Below are positions 27,144 to 36,999 of a stretch of 64,000 bases of DNA, in pieces. Positions within the stretch are counted from its first letter, which is position 1, and each line of letters starts with the position of its first letter. Made by a program: the position numbers and the translations under genes. The notes under the pieces are model-generated. The model was not told the origin of the DNA. It made no database searches and saw nothing but the letters and a program-made list of their open reading frames with translations. Source of the stretch: Oscillospiraceae bacterium (GTDB taxonomy: Bacteria; Bacillota; Clostridia; Oscillospirales; Ruminococcaceae); assembly GCA_017483465.1 (NCBI GenBank), contig JAFUWN010000076.1:1-64000 (forward strand). The letters are read 5' to 3'.

Positions 27144-27172
27144 ATTATACAACAAAATCTGTAAAATTGCAA
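27144..27172 (-). promoter_or_regulatory. Promoter of the SulP gene
   Basis: On the minus strand TTGCAA (27172-27167), 17 bp, TATAAT (27149-27144). The rest of the 177-bp gap before the helicase stop codon is AT-rich, and no convincing terminator for the helicase operon was found in it. Confidence 0.7.
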
Positions 27173-27265
27173 GATGTTTCTGAATATTTTCTGTATTTTG
27201 TAGAATTGTCCATTTTTGTGCTTTAAGTTCATAAAATATAGTATAACAGGTCTTTTGCGAAACTG

Positions 27266-29743
27266 TCAGCAGACTTTTTCAGGCTTGTTTTTAGTCAGCG
27301 GACAAAGATTGATCGCCGGTTTTTCCTGATAATTGGGGCCAAGATAATAATTGTATTCAGCCAGTGCATTTTTCAGTTTGGCAAAATAATCGCTTTCACG
27401 GGAATTCGGCAGTACGTTTATGCCCCGTATGAATTCAGGCATATCCTGAGTCATTTCCACATACCAATAGGGGAACAGCGGCTTTTCACTGCTCTTTTCC
27501 TGCTCTGCCTTTGCAAGAATATCTTTCCAGCTATTTATATTATTATATTTCTGCACCAGTCTTTTTCTGACCAGATGTGACAGATATCTGTCTATTCTGC
27601 CCTCCCGCTGTTCATAGGCTGCAGGAGTTCTGGGAATACTCCAGTGCAGTATCTGATGACAGTAGTTATGGAAATCAAGTCCCTCCTGTGCTACCGAAGT
27701 GGTAGAGATAATAAAGGGATAAAAAGGAGAATTGAACATGAACTGCAGATTTTTCTGATGTGTATCACGGTGTGCTCCCTGATCGCTGTCATCATCGGTG
27801 AATCTCTCTGCAAAGCCGCAGGAATATGAAAATTTTTCTTTCAGGCTGCTGCTGTCCGAAATGTCTGAAATATACTTGTCATAGCATATCACCCTTGTGG
27901 GAGAAAGCTGGATATTTCCGGTTTTTTCTCCTGTCAGACAGGCATACATCCGTTCAAACTTGTTTTTAAGCTCTTTCAGTTTATTATCATTGGCATCTTC
28001 TTTCAGACCGATCAGCAAAGAGTATTCTTCAAGCACACTTTTAAGACCGCCCATAGCGGCATATATTTTGACAGCTTTCTTAAGATCAGAAGTTTCTGCT
28101 GCATAGCAGATCACATGGCGATAATGATAGAGATACTGTCGTATAACTTTTGCAAGTGCCTCTCTTGCAGCATTATATGCTTGGTTTCCGTTTGCTTCAG
28201 GCAGATACGGATTGATGTCTATCTCCTCCGGGGTGCCTGATATGTCGCCTTTTAATTTTTCTAATTCTTTCTGCCGTTCACGATTTATTTTAGAGAAATA
28301 GTATGCTGAACAGGCTGTTGACATTCTGTAATTTCCGAATACCAGCGTTTTGGAATAATTCCTGTTTGTCCAGAAAGGATTATTACAGTTTCGATAATCA
28401 GCAGGGATATTCGTGCTGATTGCTGGCGGAATCCACAGCATAAGGCTCAGACTGTCACTCTGATAGGCCATTTTTTTCAGCAGTGAAATACCGCTGTGTT
28501 CCTCAGGCGAGAGAGATTCTTTAAAAAGCCCACTGTGATTATAATAGAACGTATGTTCATTCTTGTTCTTATCATTGCCCTTTATAGAAGTATATCTTGT
28601 ACAGAATTTTGCAAAGGACGGACATTCCTTGACCAGTGCAATAAACTTGTTTATTTCTTCTGTCAGTTTCCATTCAGGACAGCTGTTTTTATAATGCTGA
28701 TAAAGTTTTTTTGTATAATCAGTATGCTTCACAGCTTCTCCGGGGGTGATATACAGTTCGGTCACTTCGTCATTCTTGTTCTGGTTTGGATAGAACATAG
28801 CCCTTTCAGATCGGCACAGAATGTTATCATACAGAAAATTTTCATCATCCAGTTTAATGCCGTTGAGGTTTTTATTATAAATAAATTTCACCAGCTTTTC
28901 AAATTCCTCATTAGGATTTTTGGCAGCAGCCTCAGCCAGAGTGTTATCTTCGCTTTCTTCAGCGTTATCGTTATTCTTAGCCGCAAGCCCTGTATCATCT
29001 TTATAGGGTTGGGAATTCATTTTCCGGACATCATCGGCGGGCATTTCGTAGGGAGTCGCTGAAAGCATGAGAGTGTAAGAGGCCTTATTCAGCATTTTTA
29101 TAAAAAGCTCATGTCCGTCTATGTCATCATACAGCAGTCTGGCATAGTTCTGAAATTCATCAAGTATCACCATATCAGGCGGCAGGGTATTGCATATCCT
29201 ATCTGTGATGATATATTTTCTGATAATCTCGAACCATTGTTCTTTTTCTTCAATCTCGATCCATTTTTCTTTTGTCATAGGCAAAGAGTATTTTTTAGAT
29301 GTATCCAGTTCGGACAGCAGTTTATCTCTTATTTGATAGTGAGTAAAGCCTTTTCCATAGGCGGCTTCTTCCTGATTGAAATGACTGCCTGCATTGGTAA
29401 AAGTAGTGGCAGGTGTAACAGAATAAATAAATATGCCGTTCTGATTTCCGGGGGGTATCTGCATTGAGAGTCTTTCCGTGCTTGTTTCCTGTGCATTCTG
29501 GATATTTGATTTCAGACTGTCCATATTCTGACCGGTGATTCTCAGGTTACCGCAAACATAGTATACAATAAACTGATTACCCTTTTTATGTTTTGCAAGC
29601 TCCTCTATCACTTTGGCAGCTACTACAGTTTTGCCAAGTCCTACCTCGTCAGCCAGCAGATACCTCTTTACAGGATTCTCTTTACGGGTGAATACATGTA
29701 CGATATGCTCTGCTGTTGATTTTTGTAAATTCGTCAGGTTCAT
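27266..29743 (-). CDS. SNF2/RapA-like superfamily 2 helicase
   Basis: This is an 825-residue protein with SF2 helicase motifs in order: Walker A 'ADEVGLGKTVVAAKVIEE' (about residue 31), motif II 'ILDEFQNYA', motif III 'LMLSATPYEMP', motif V 'ISTTSVAQEGLDF', motif VI 'EQREGRIDRY'. The 'VAQEGLDF...EQREGRIDR' pattern matches RapA/HepA-type SNF2 translocases. A long insertion of low similarity separates the two RecA lobes. The ATG overlaps the stop codon of the upstream PLD gene (ATGA). Helicases paired with PLD nucleases occur in phage-defence systems such as DISARM, but the set of genes here matches none that I can name with confidence. Confidence 0.88.
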   Translation of the reverse strand: MNLTNLQKSTAEHIVHVFTRKENPVKRYLLADEVGLGKTVVAAKVIEELAKHKKGNQFIVYYVCGNLRITGQNMDSLKSNIQNAQETSTERLSMQIPPGNQNGIFIYSVTPATTFTNAGSHFNQEEAAYGKGFTHYQIRDKLLSELDTSKKYSLPMTKEKWIEIEEKEQWFEIIRKYIITDRICNTLPPDMVILDEFQNYARLLYDDIDGHELFIKMLNKASYTLMLSATPYEMPADDVRKMNSQPYKDDTGLAAKNNDNAEESEDNTLAEAAAKNPNEEFEKLVKFIYNKNLNGIKLDDENFLYDNILCRSERAMFYPNQNKNDEVTELYITPGEAVKHTDYTKKLYQHYKNSCPEWKLTEEINKFIALVKECPSFAKFCTRYTSIKGNDKNKNEHTFYYNHSGLFKESLSPEEHSGISLLKKMAYQSDSLSLMLWIPPAISTNIPADYRNCNNPFWTNRNYSKTLVFGNYRMSTACSAYYFSKINRERQKELEKLKGDISGTPEEIDINPYLPEANGNQAYNAAREALAKVIRQYLYHYRHVICYAAETSDLKKAVKIYAAMGGLKSVLEEYSLLIGLKEDANDNKLKELKNKFERMYACLTGEKTGNIQLSPTRVICYDKYISDISDSSSLKEKFSYSCGFAERFTDDDSDQGAHRDTHQKNLQFMFNSPFYPFIISTTSVAQEGLDFHNYCHQILHWSIPRTPAAYEQREGRIDRYLSHLVRKRLVQKYNNINSWKDILAKAEQEKSSEKPLFPYWYVEMTQDMPEFIRGINVLPNSRESDYFAKLKNALAEYNYYLGPNYQEKPAINLCPLTKNKPEKVC

Positions 29744-31533
29744 TTTTCACTTGTCTCCTTTATTTTTTCAAGATACTTAATAAGATTGTCTGTTTCCTTA
29801 CTGTAAGTCTTGAACAGATAATTCAGCCAGACAAGCATATCATCAATAGTATCATCATTGCTGAGTTTTTCTGCCGCTTCTTTTTTTGCGTTGATGGCGT
29901 GCAGAGAGTCTTTGACAAATTTAATGAAATCCTCATCGGACAGCAGCATTTTGCATTTTGTGATTTTTTCAAATGCCTTGTCTTTTTCATCAAAGTGAAC
30001 GCCCTCAGGTTCGGGGATAAGATCGTCTATTGATCTTATTTCATCTTCGGGGAGAGCTTTTTTCAGTTCTTCATATGCCTTGCCATGCCAGCCGCAGCTG
30101 ATACCTTCCGGAGATTTCAGAGCAAGACGATAACTGCAATTCTGGTTTCCGTCTGTTATGAGAATCAGATCTGTAAAATTATTTTTTGTGATGTCTTTAA
30201 ATATTATTATTTGATTTGATTTTTCCGGCACTGTTACACCGCTGTCAAGAGTTGCAAGGCTTACCGTCAGCGGAACATCTTCCTTGTTAGTGATCTGAAA
30301 GCTGATACTGTTCGATTGGTATTCAGCATTTTCTATCTCCACTTTAAAACTGAATACTGTTTCTTCATCACAGTCTTCAATTTCAACATTCCCATCTTCC
30401 GGGAGAGTTTTGTAGCCACAGTAGATCTGATCACTGAACTTTGCCACACCGTCCGAAGGATCAGAATAAAACCAGCCTTGTGAGCTTTTTTCTGCCGTGA
30501 ATTTGACCAGCACTTCTTCATTTATTCCGTTAAGAGCTGCATTGGAGCAATTGGCTGAACCGATAAATGTCAGTATCGTATCATCATTATCATTCCAGAA
30601 CGTATAGGATTTGATATGCAGAGCTTTAGGATATTTCTTATTTTTATAAGGAGCTAAATAGAAATAATTGTCTTTGCATTCCTCTTTTTTCGTCCATGTT
30701 CCGGAATTATTTTTATCTTCATACATATCCTTGAAATTGCAGAGATACTGCACTTTGCATTCCGGATTGCTGTTTATCAGCCCCGCCGTAGGATTCATGG
30801 AACAGATACGCAGATGATCGTAATTCTCAGCGGCAGTATTCAGCATTTGTTGAAAATTTGTATTCTTGCCGAAAAAAATCTCCGGTACGGCACTACAGCC
30901 CTTAACTCTGAGGCAAGTATTTCCCAGTTCTGTAAGCATAGCACTGACTTTTTCATTTTTTTTCAGAACTTCTTCTCCGTAATATTCCCTGAAAAAATCG
31001 CTCAGAGCCTGACCAGCCTGATGAAAATCCTCTTTTTCATTACTGCTTTCCAGTATGACTCCGGCTTCGATATAATTACTCCAGGTCAGGTTCTTACTGG
31101 AAATACATACCCTGAAAAAGCTCTTTCCCTCATGATTCCTGAACTGTATCAGTATAATTTTCGGGTGGAAAAGTCCGCCTTTCACCTCGACGGGAGTGCA
31201 GTATTTATGGAATATATACATAGCATAATTGCCGTTTTGGGTTCTGAAATAGGAGGGTTCTTCATACTCACGCTTGTTTTTGCCGTCATAAAAAATATGA
31301 AAGGGAAGTTCCTCTTGATTGTCTTTGATATACCTGTTAGGATTTTTCAGTGTACCAGACACCAGCTCTGATTTGTTGACGGCCAGTATCATGGCAGGAA
31401 TCAGCCGAAGCATATCCTTAGCAAGCGACCATGTGACAAGTTCGGCATGAGCGATTGTAAAGCCTTTAGGGGGATAGAAAATATCCCTATAAAGATTTAT
31501 CTGCGAATGATACATGATTTTACTAAGGGTCAT
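29740..31533 (-). CDS. Phospholipase D-like nuclease domain protein
   Basis: This is a 597-residue protein with a divergent pair of PLD active-site motifs. The first is 'FHPKIILIQF' followed by 'ISSKNLT' (about 122-155). The second is 'LHIKSYTFW' followed by 'FIGSANCSNAAL' (about 305-335). In the family, two H-x-K-...-S/G-x-N motifs form one active site, cutting phosphodiester bonds without metal. The C-terminal 250 residues are of unknown family and may bind the partner helicase. It is coupled by ATGA overlaps to the gene before and the gene after it, so the three products are made together. Confidence 0.8.
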   Translation of the reverse strand: MTLSKIMYHSQINLYRDIFYPPKGFTIAHAELVTWSLAKDMLRLIPAMILAVNKSELVSGTLKNPNRYIKDNQEELPFHIFYDGKNKREYEEPSYFRTQNGNYAMYIFHKYCTPVEVKGGLFHPKIILIQFRNHEGKSFFRVCISSKNLTWSNYIEAGVILESSNEKEDFHQAGQALSDFFREYYGEEVLKKNEKVSAMLTELGNTCLRVKGCSAVPEIFFGKNTNFQQMLNTAAENYDHLRICSMNPTAGLINSNPECKVQYLCNFKDMYEDKNNSGTWTKKEECKDNYFYLAPYKNKKYPKALHIKSYTFWNDNDDTILTFIGSANCSNAALNGINEEVLVKFTAEKSSQGWFYSDPSDGVAKFSDQIYCGYKTLPEDGNVEIEDCDEETVFSFKVEIENAEYQSNSISFQITNKEDVPLTVSLATLDSGVTVPEKSNQIIIFKDITKNNFTDLILITDGNQNCSYRLALKSPEGISCGWHGKAYEELKKALPEDEIRSIDDLIPEPEGVHFDEKDKAFEKITKCKMLLSDEDFIKFVKDSLHAINAKKEAAEKLSNDDTIDDMLVWLNYLFKTYSKETDNLIKYLEKIKETSEK

Positions 31534-31997
31534 ATGCTGTTATCTCCTGTTATTATTTTCAAAATTTTATTCAGGTCTTCAGAACACCCTGGAATGTTGA
31601 CTTTATCTTTTTCAGATGAAGCAGAAAGTTTACCGTTATTTTCTGTAAATACCACTCTCTTGCCGTTCAGTTCCTGATTGATCTCGATCAGCCAGTAATG
31701 CTCTTGCTTCTGGCCTTTATCAGAAGCATACAGTATTACATATACGGGAGTATGCGTATTTTCCAGACATTTATTAACAGCAGAAACAGATATGCCCCAC
31801 CAGACAGTGCTTCCTACATAGTATACAGCTTTGCCGTTTATCAGCACGATCTGTGCAGGAGTATAGTTCGGTATCTCGTATGATGGATTACTTTTCCTGA
31901 GATAGTTTTTAAAATCTTCAAAATACTGACGGCTTGTTTTGGTATGATGCAGCTGCTGTATATCATTATAAAAAGTACTTCCGATAGAATGATTCAT
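31530..31997 (-). CDS. Small protein of unknown function, first gene of helicase-PLD operon
   Basis: The family was not recognised. The product is 155 residues, soluble, starting at the ATG that follows AAGGAGAATAGT; the frame extends further upstream but without a better start. It contains 'QIVLINGKAVYYVGSTVWWG' and 'HTPVYVILYASDKG', an alternating hydrophobic pattern that suggests a small alpha/beta fold. It is the promoter-proximal gene of the operon and overlaps the PLD start codon by four bases. In a defence operon this position could belong to a sensor or specificity factor, which is inference. Confidence 0.7.
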   Translation of the reverse strand: MNHSIGSTFYNDIQQLHHTKTSRQYFEDFKNYLRKSNPSYEIPNYTPAQIVLINGKAVYYVGSTVWWGISVSAVNKCLENTHTPVYVILYASDKGQKQEHYWLIEINQELNGKRVVFTENNGKLSASSEKDKVNIPGCSEDLNKILKIITGDNSI

Positions 31998-32034
31998 ACT
32001 ATTCTCCTTTGCATACAATCTTTTTATAAATATT

Positions 32035-32063
32035 ATTATAGCATAACAGGCCGGAAAAATCAA
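32035..32063 (-). promoter_or_regulatory. Extended -10 promoter of the helicase-PLD operon
   Basis: On the minus strand TTGATT (32063-32058), 17 bp, TATAAT (32040-32035) with TGc directly upstream of the -10 box. Confidence 0.78.
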
Positions 32064-32241
32064 GAAAAAATTCAGCTCCGGAGCAGTCACAGGGCTTTTA
32101 TGAATAATTTGCAGAGTTTGTTAACTAAAGAATATAAAAATAATAACAATCCGATTATATACAAATAGTATTATAATTAGGCGTGATAAACAAAGAAATT
32201 ATCCATAAATTAGACAATAGGTATATTTTATCGGCTGTCTA

Positions 32242-32270
32242 TTGACAAAATGCGGTATTTATGCTGTAAT
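32242..32270 (+). promoter_or_regulatory. Extended -10 promoter of the surface-protein locus
   Basis: TTGACA (32242-32247), 17 bp, TGTAAT (32265-32270) with TGc upstream. The 170 bp between this and the divergent promoter at 32035-32063 are very AT-rich and contain no gene that I can support. Confidence 0.72.
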
Positions 32271-32324
32271 TTTATCACAGCGAAACCAAAAACTGTACAA
32301 AATCACAAGTCAGGAGGCGGAACA

Positions 32325-32504
32325 ATGACAGATAAACAACTCCGTCAGCTGAAACGGTCTGACCTGATTGAAATCCTGTATTATATGCGAACAGAACTGG
32401 ATGAACTCCGTGCTGAAAATGAACAGCTCAAAGCCCGGCTGGATGCCCTGGTCGGTGAGGCAATCCGCCAGAAACAAGACAGAGAACAGACAGTTCATGA
32501 ATAA
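32325..32504 (+). CDS. 59-residue coiled-coil protein
   Basis: A small protein with the pattern 'LKRSDLIEILYYMRTELDEL' and then a heptad-rich charged helix. It looks like the short coiled-coil proteins that accompany pilin and sortase loci in ruminococci. The ATG at 32325 is chosen for the exact AGGAGG upstream. The stop is followed in the same frame by a remnant of signal peptidase (32505-32663), so this ORF may once have been longer or lain directly before a second peptidase gene. The role is unknown. Confidence 0.7.
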   Translation: MTDKQLRQLKRSDLIEILYYMRTELDELRAENEQLKARLDALVGEAIRQKQDREQTVHE

Positions 32505-32663
32505 CCTGAAAACAACAAAGCGATTTTAGAGATCAGAAAAAACAAACTTCATAATGGTGACATCATGGCATTCTGCTATAACAATAAGATACTTTCAAAA
32601 AGAGTAATCGGCGTTACGGGGGATGTCATTGATATTTCTGAAACCGTAATCGCATTTCAATGA
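32505..32663 (+). pseudogene. Remnant of a second signal peptidase I gene
   Basis: In the same frame as the 59-residue ORF, directly after its TAA, 52 codons contain 'NGDIMAFCYNNKILSKRVIG'. This matches the catalytic-lysine region of the intact peptidase that follows ('QGDIIAFYYNNKILIKRVIA'). There is no start codon with a ribosome binding site, and the catalytic serine segment is missing, so the fragment is a relic of a duplication. Confidence 0.7.
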
Positions 32664-32676
32664 CTTCTGAGAGAAT

Positions 32677-33264
32677 ATGATAGAAAAAGAAAAAAAGACA
32701 GATCTTCCGACAGCTGAACAGTTTGAAGCGGAACTAAAAAGACTGCGATACCGGGAACGTTTCATAAAGACATTATGGAACACAGTATCAAGCCTGATCG
32801 TAGTCGCAGCAATCACGGTTATTATTTCTACAATGCTGCTCCCCGTATTACGAGTAACCGGAACAAGCATGACCCCTGCTTTACAGAATGATGAAATTTT
32901 GCTCTGCAATAAACTGGGTGATATTGAACAGGGGGATATCATCGCTTTTTATTATAATAATAAGATATTGATCAAAAGAGTGATTGCTGTAAGCGGTATG
33001 ACCGTGAATATCGACCAGAACGGTAAAATCTATGTGGACGGAGAAGCACTTGACGAACCCTATGTCAGTGAACCCGCTTTCGGGGAATGTGATATTGATT
33101 TGCCGTATCAGGTCCCGGAAGGAAGAATTTTTGTCCTCGGAGATCACCGGGCCGTCAGCATTGACAGCAGATCAACAGCTGTTGGCTGTATCGCAGAAGA
33201 AAATATTATCGGAAAAGTAGTTCTGAGAGTCCTGCCGTTCAGCAGATTCGGCAGAGTAGCATAG
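32677..33264 (+). CDS. Signal peptidase I
   Basis: This 195-residue type I signal peptidase (family S26) has one N-terminal membrane helix (about 37-57) and the catalytic dyad Ser64 ('TGTSMTPAL') and Lys100 ('ILIKRVIAV'). A late box 'VLGDHRAVSIDSR' is also typical. It removes signal peptides from exported proteins. It sits immediately before a giant LPXTG protein and a sortase, so it is probably the dedicated peptidase of that surface structure. The ribosome binding site is weak (GAGAG close to ATG). Confidence 0.92.
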   Translation: MIEKEKKTDLPTAEQFEAELKRLRYRERFIKTLWNTVSSLIVVAAITVIISTMLLPVLRVTGTSMTPALQNDEILLCNKLGDIEQGDIIAFYYNNKILIKRVIAVSGMTVNIDQNGKIYVDGEALDEPYVSEPAFGECDIDLPYQVPEGRIFVLGDHRAVSIDSRSTAVGCIAEENIIGKVVLRVLPFSRFGRVA

Positions 33265-33300
33265 CTAAAAAAACTATCTGGAAAGGAGAGTGCCGGCAAG

Positions 33301-36300
33301 ATGAATGCGGATAAGAAAATTCAGGAAAAACTGAATGAACATAAATGGTATCATCGAATGACTGCCATCACATTGGTATTGAGTCTGCTGTGTGCTTTCT
33401 TGATTCCGCTTGATCTGATTCAGCCCGGATTTGCAGAAACATCCGGCTGGGATGGAGAATATTCTGATACTCCGGCAGATACCATACCCGCAGGAGCAAC
33501 CAATGTGTACAGTGCCTTGACAAAAGTTGTTTCCAGTCCGGAAGTGCTTTATGGCGGCAGTTCTTCACAGGTAATCGCTAAGTTTTATCTTGACTATAAT
33601 TTTGATTCCGGCAGCGGTGTAAGTACAACTCAGCCATATGTATATTATGATCTGCCTGCAAATCTGATCGCAAAAGAAGACCTTTGCGGCAGTGACCGGT
33701 ATTCAACAGATACAAGTGATACCTGGAAAGAATGGTATAATAAAAAATATCCCGATGCTGAATCTGTTCCGACAAAAATCGGCTACTACACAATATGTAA
33801 AAAAAGTACAACAGGAAAAAGCCTGCTTGTTCTTAAATTTACTGACGATTATGCAGAGTATGTGGCCTCAAATAACGGCCAGCTAAAAGGTTCTGTCACT
33901 TTTGATGGTGTGATAGACCGTGCTCAGACAGAGGACGGAACACAAACTGTATATTTTAATAACGATATTGTAAAAAATGTGACATTTGATAACAAGGTAT
34001 TGAGTGTATCGAAATCCGCAAATAAACTTAGTGCAGATAATGAAACTCCTAAAATTGAATGGACAATTACAGTAAACAATCCGGACGGTTTCTTTAATCC
34101 GGCGGGATATTACCTTGAAGATACCGATATGGAAAGGGCAATCAACGGCTTTACAGTTTCTCCCGCAGGAACCGGCTCGTATAATGCAACTGAAAAACGG
34201 TTTTATCTTTCCGGTACACCTGATGAAGACGGAAAATATCCGACATCATTTACAATTACTTATCAGACGTATTCTACTTTAGAAGATATTCAAAATAAAA
34301 AAGATACCAATACCGCATTCTTAAAAAACAAGAATGACAGTACCTATCAAAAGACATCCAGCGAAGAAGTCAGTCTTTCATATGGTGCGAATGCTGTCTT
34401 AACGAAATCCGGTGAACCGTCATATACAATTGACGGCTCCACGGGAACAAATGGCTATATCGAATGGACAATCAGATTAACCAGACCTTATGGCCTGTCA
34501 CTCGAAAACTATGTGATTACAGACAGTGCATGGAACGGTACATACACAGATTTTACATGTACCGGCGGAACTGTAACAGGCCCTGTCAATGGTGCGGTTA
34601 CTGTAACTTCAGCCAGTGCAGACGGGCTGACTATTACTTACAGAGTTCCTAAAGACAATACCTGGAATGACAGTTCTGTGTATTCCGGCTATATGCATGA
34701 AAACCCTGTTTCTGTCACGCCTCCGGACGGCGATCCTCCGCCTGTTGTTCCGGATACTCCGACAACAAAGTATGATGACTCCGATCTTGCTAAAGTACAA
34801 AAGACAGGTGACTTTGACCCGGAAACAAACACAATAACCTGGAGAATCGAAGTAGCAGCATATTATAATAATAATGCAAAGCCTATCAGTAACTATATCA
34901 TTGAGGATGATGCCTTTGCAAATCTTTCTGATTCTCTTTCTGAGATTAGTGTGTTTATGGCTTTACGTAATTATAGTATTGTAGATTCTTCTGCTGTCAG
35001 CTTTGAAAGAGTGAGCGGAACTACAAATCAAATCAAGATTAACAGTACAGAAGCTAACTGGGTGATATTTCAATACACTGTACATCTTACAGAGGCAGAA
35101 ATTGAGCAGTTTACAAAAACAGACAATTCGGAAAGCGAGCACTATGCTGTTAATACAGTAAAGCTGAAAGACCCGGATAACCCCTCTGCTGATGACACTA
35201 CAGAAGGAAAAAGTAATAACCCGATTTATCTGACCGACTCCATGACCAAAACGCTGGAAGAAAATGAAAAATCTTTTGAGCTGATCGGCACACAGGACGG
35301 AGATGAAACATCCAGAACACTTCACTGGAAAACAAGTTTTGAGTATTACGGCACACTTGGAACAGATGTGACAGCTGTCGTGGATCAGGTTTCGGCTGAT
35401 CATAACGGTGTTCATTATATTAGTGCAGATAATCTGGATTCGATTGTACTGAAAGCACGGTCGAAAAAGACAGATACTCCCATCACACTCATCAAAGGCA
35501 CGCATTATACTGTAACAGCAGAAAGTACAAATAATAACGAAAAAAACGATAAGTTTACAATTACATTTACAGAGCAAGCAGCTCCCTATCATTTTGTGGA
35601 TATTGAATATAATACAACTGCTGATTTTGAAAATGTCGGAGAAAACGGAACGGAAACAAGTACGTTTTCAAATACCGCTTCCGGTATCGGTATCGGAGCA
35701 GCAGATCAGTTTACTTTTACCCGGAAAGCCCCTGAGGATGTTCCTGAAATTGAGATCACTGCCAATAAACAGTGGCAGGAAGACGGCGGTGATCACCATG
35801 TTCCTGTGACCGTTCATCTTGAACGGAAAACAGGAGAAAACGGTACATTTGCCCCTTATCCGAATGCTGATACTCCCTATACAGCCGAACTGAACGGAAC
35901 TAACAACTGGTCTTGTGTATGGAGCAATCTGCCGAAACATACTCCGGATCGTGCGAAAACTTTGTATTATTACCGCATTGTGGAAGATACTGATGTATCC
36001 GGATACAGTAAATCTTATAGCTCCAATAATACAGACGGCATTAACGAAACAGGAACGCTGACGGCAATTAATACCTATACAAAAGTATGCATTACAGCTA
36101 AGAAAAACTGGACAGATGAAACAACAGATTCAGTTACCGTACAGCTTCAAAGAAGAACCAATGCTCAGAGCAATTGGCAGAATGTCGGAGAGGCTCAGAC
36201 ACTCAGCACGGAAAATTCATGGCAGTATACCTGGCATGATCAGGAGAAAGGCTATGAATATCAGGTTGTAGAAGCAAATGTGAAAAACGGCTATCGTGTT

Positions 36301-36999
36301 TCGTATTCAGGTACACTGCAAAATACCGGTACTATCACAATTACGAATGAACCCGATGTCCTTAGTATCCGAACCTGGAAAAACTGGACAAGTGAAAACG
36401 GATATACCAAAGACCGAAAACCTGTGACTTTAACATTACAACAGAAAATCGGTGACGGTGAATGGACAGATCACAAAAGTGATACTGTTACATCAGAAAA
36501 TTGGTCGAAACAAATCATATGGGCTGATCTTCCGGCTCACGATTATGAAAACAATCAGCCGACTGTACCTGTTTATTACCGTGTAGTGGAAAAAACAGAG
36601 AATGTCCCGGAGGGCTATATTGCTTCTTATAATGAAGAGGGAGTAAACTATAGTGCGGATTTGCCTGTCACAAATACGTATGACAGACTGCATATCACAG
36701 GTCATAAAGAATGGAAAAATGACAACAGTACTACAGAAGATCGTCCAGGCTCCATTGATTTCATACTGGAACGCCGTCCTGTCAGATCGACTGTATGGGA
36801 AAAAGTCGGCCAGCAAACCGTAACTGCTGATCAGAATTATTATTATGCAGATTTTTCATGGGACGGTCTGGATAAGAAAAATGAAGCCGGCTATACCTAT
36901 ACTTATCGTGTAAGAGAAGCTGTCATTCCTGACGGGTATCTCGAGGAATATCTCAGCCTTTGTCAGCAGACAGTACGACTGACAATACACTGTATTTAA
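33301..36999 (+). CDS. Giant LPXTG surface adhesin, segment 1 (signal, adhesive region, Cna_B repeats)
   Basis: This is the N-terminal 1232 codons of a large cell-wall protein. A long signal peptide (hydrophobic core about 20-38) is followed by adhesive domains to about residue 810. From about residue 817 come Cna_B-type repeats beginning 'ITANKQW', 'ITAKKNW', 'IRTWKNW' and 'ITGHKEW', about 95 residues apart. Such repeats form stalks, often with internal isopeptide bonds. The frame is lost near 36960, inside the fourth repeat; a single missing base would join it to the next segment. GGAAAGGAG precedes the ATG, 36 bp after the signal peptidase gene. The stop at 36999 is therefore not the natural end. 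Confidence 0.85.
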   Translation: MNADKKIQEKLNEHKWYHRMTAITLVLSLLCAFLIPLDLIQPGFAETSGWDGEYSDTPADTIPAGATNVYSALTKVVSSPEVLYGGSSSQVIAKFYLDYNFDSGSGVSTTQPYVYYDLPANLIAKEDLCGSDRYSTDTSDTWKEWYNKKYPDAESVPTKIGYYTICKKSTTGKSLLVLKFTDDYAEYVASNNGQLKGSVTFDGVIDRAQTEDGTQTVYFNNDIVKNVTFDNKVLSVSKSANKLSADNETPKIEWTITVNNPDGFFNPAGYYLEDTDMERAINGFTVSPAGTGSYNATEKRFYLSGTPDEDGKYPTSFTITYQTYSTLEDIQNKKDTNTAFLKNKNDSTYQKTSSEEVSLSYGANAVLTKSGEPSYTIDGSTGTNGYIEWTIRLTRPYGLSLENYVITDSAWNGTYTDFTCTGGTVTGPVNGAVTVTSASADGLTITYRVPKDNTWNDSSVYSGYMHENPVSVTPPDGDPPPVVPDTPTTKYDDSDLAKVQKTGDFDPETNTITWRIEVAAYYNNNAKPISNYIIEDDAFANLSDSLSEISVFMALRNYSIVDSSAVSFERVSGTTNQIKINSTEANWVIFQYTVHLTEAEIEQFTKTDNSESEHYAVNTVKLKDPDNPSADDTTEGKSNNPIYLTDSMTKTLEENEKSFELIGTQDGDETSRTLHWKTSFEYYGTLGTDVTAVVDQVSADHNGVHYISADNLDSIVLKARSKKTDTPITLIKGTHYTVTAESTNNNEKNDKFTITFTEQAAPYHFVDIEYNTTADFENVGENGTETSTFSNTASGIGIGAADQFTFTRKAPEDVPEIEITANKQWQEDGGDHHVPVTVHLERKTGENGTFAPYPNADTPYTAELNGTNNWSCVWSNLPKHTPDRAKTLYYYRIVEDTDVSGYSKSYSSNNTDGINETGTLTAINTYTKVCITAKKNWTDETTDSVTVQLQRRTNAQSNWQNVGEAQTLSTENSWQYTWHDQEKGYEYQVVEANVKNGYRVSYSGTLQNTGTITITNEPDVLSIRTWKNWTSENGYTKDRKPVTLTLQQKIGDGEWTDHKSDTVTSENWSKQIIWADLPAHDYENNQPTVPVYYRVVEKTENVPEGYIASYNEEGVNYSADLPVTNTYDRLHITGHKEWKNDNSTTEDRPGSIDFILERRPVRSTVWEKVGQQTVTADQNYYYADFSWDGLDKKNEAGYTYTYRVREAVIPDGYLEEYLSLCQQTVRLTIHCI

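Noticed and set aside
27089-27265. Terminator of the helicase operon.
   Set aside because: No stem followed by a U-run could be found on the minus strand in this gap.
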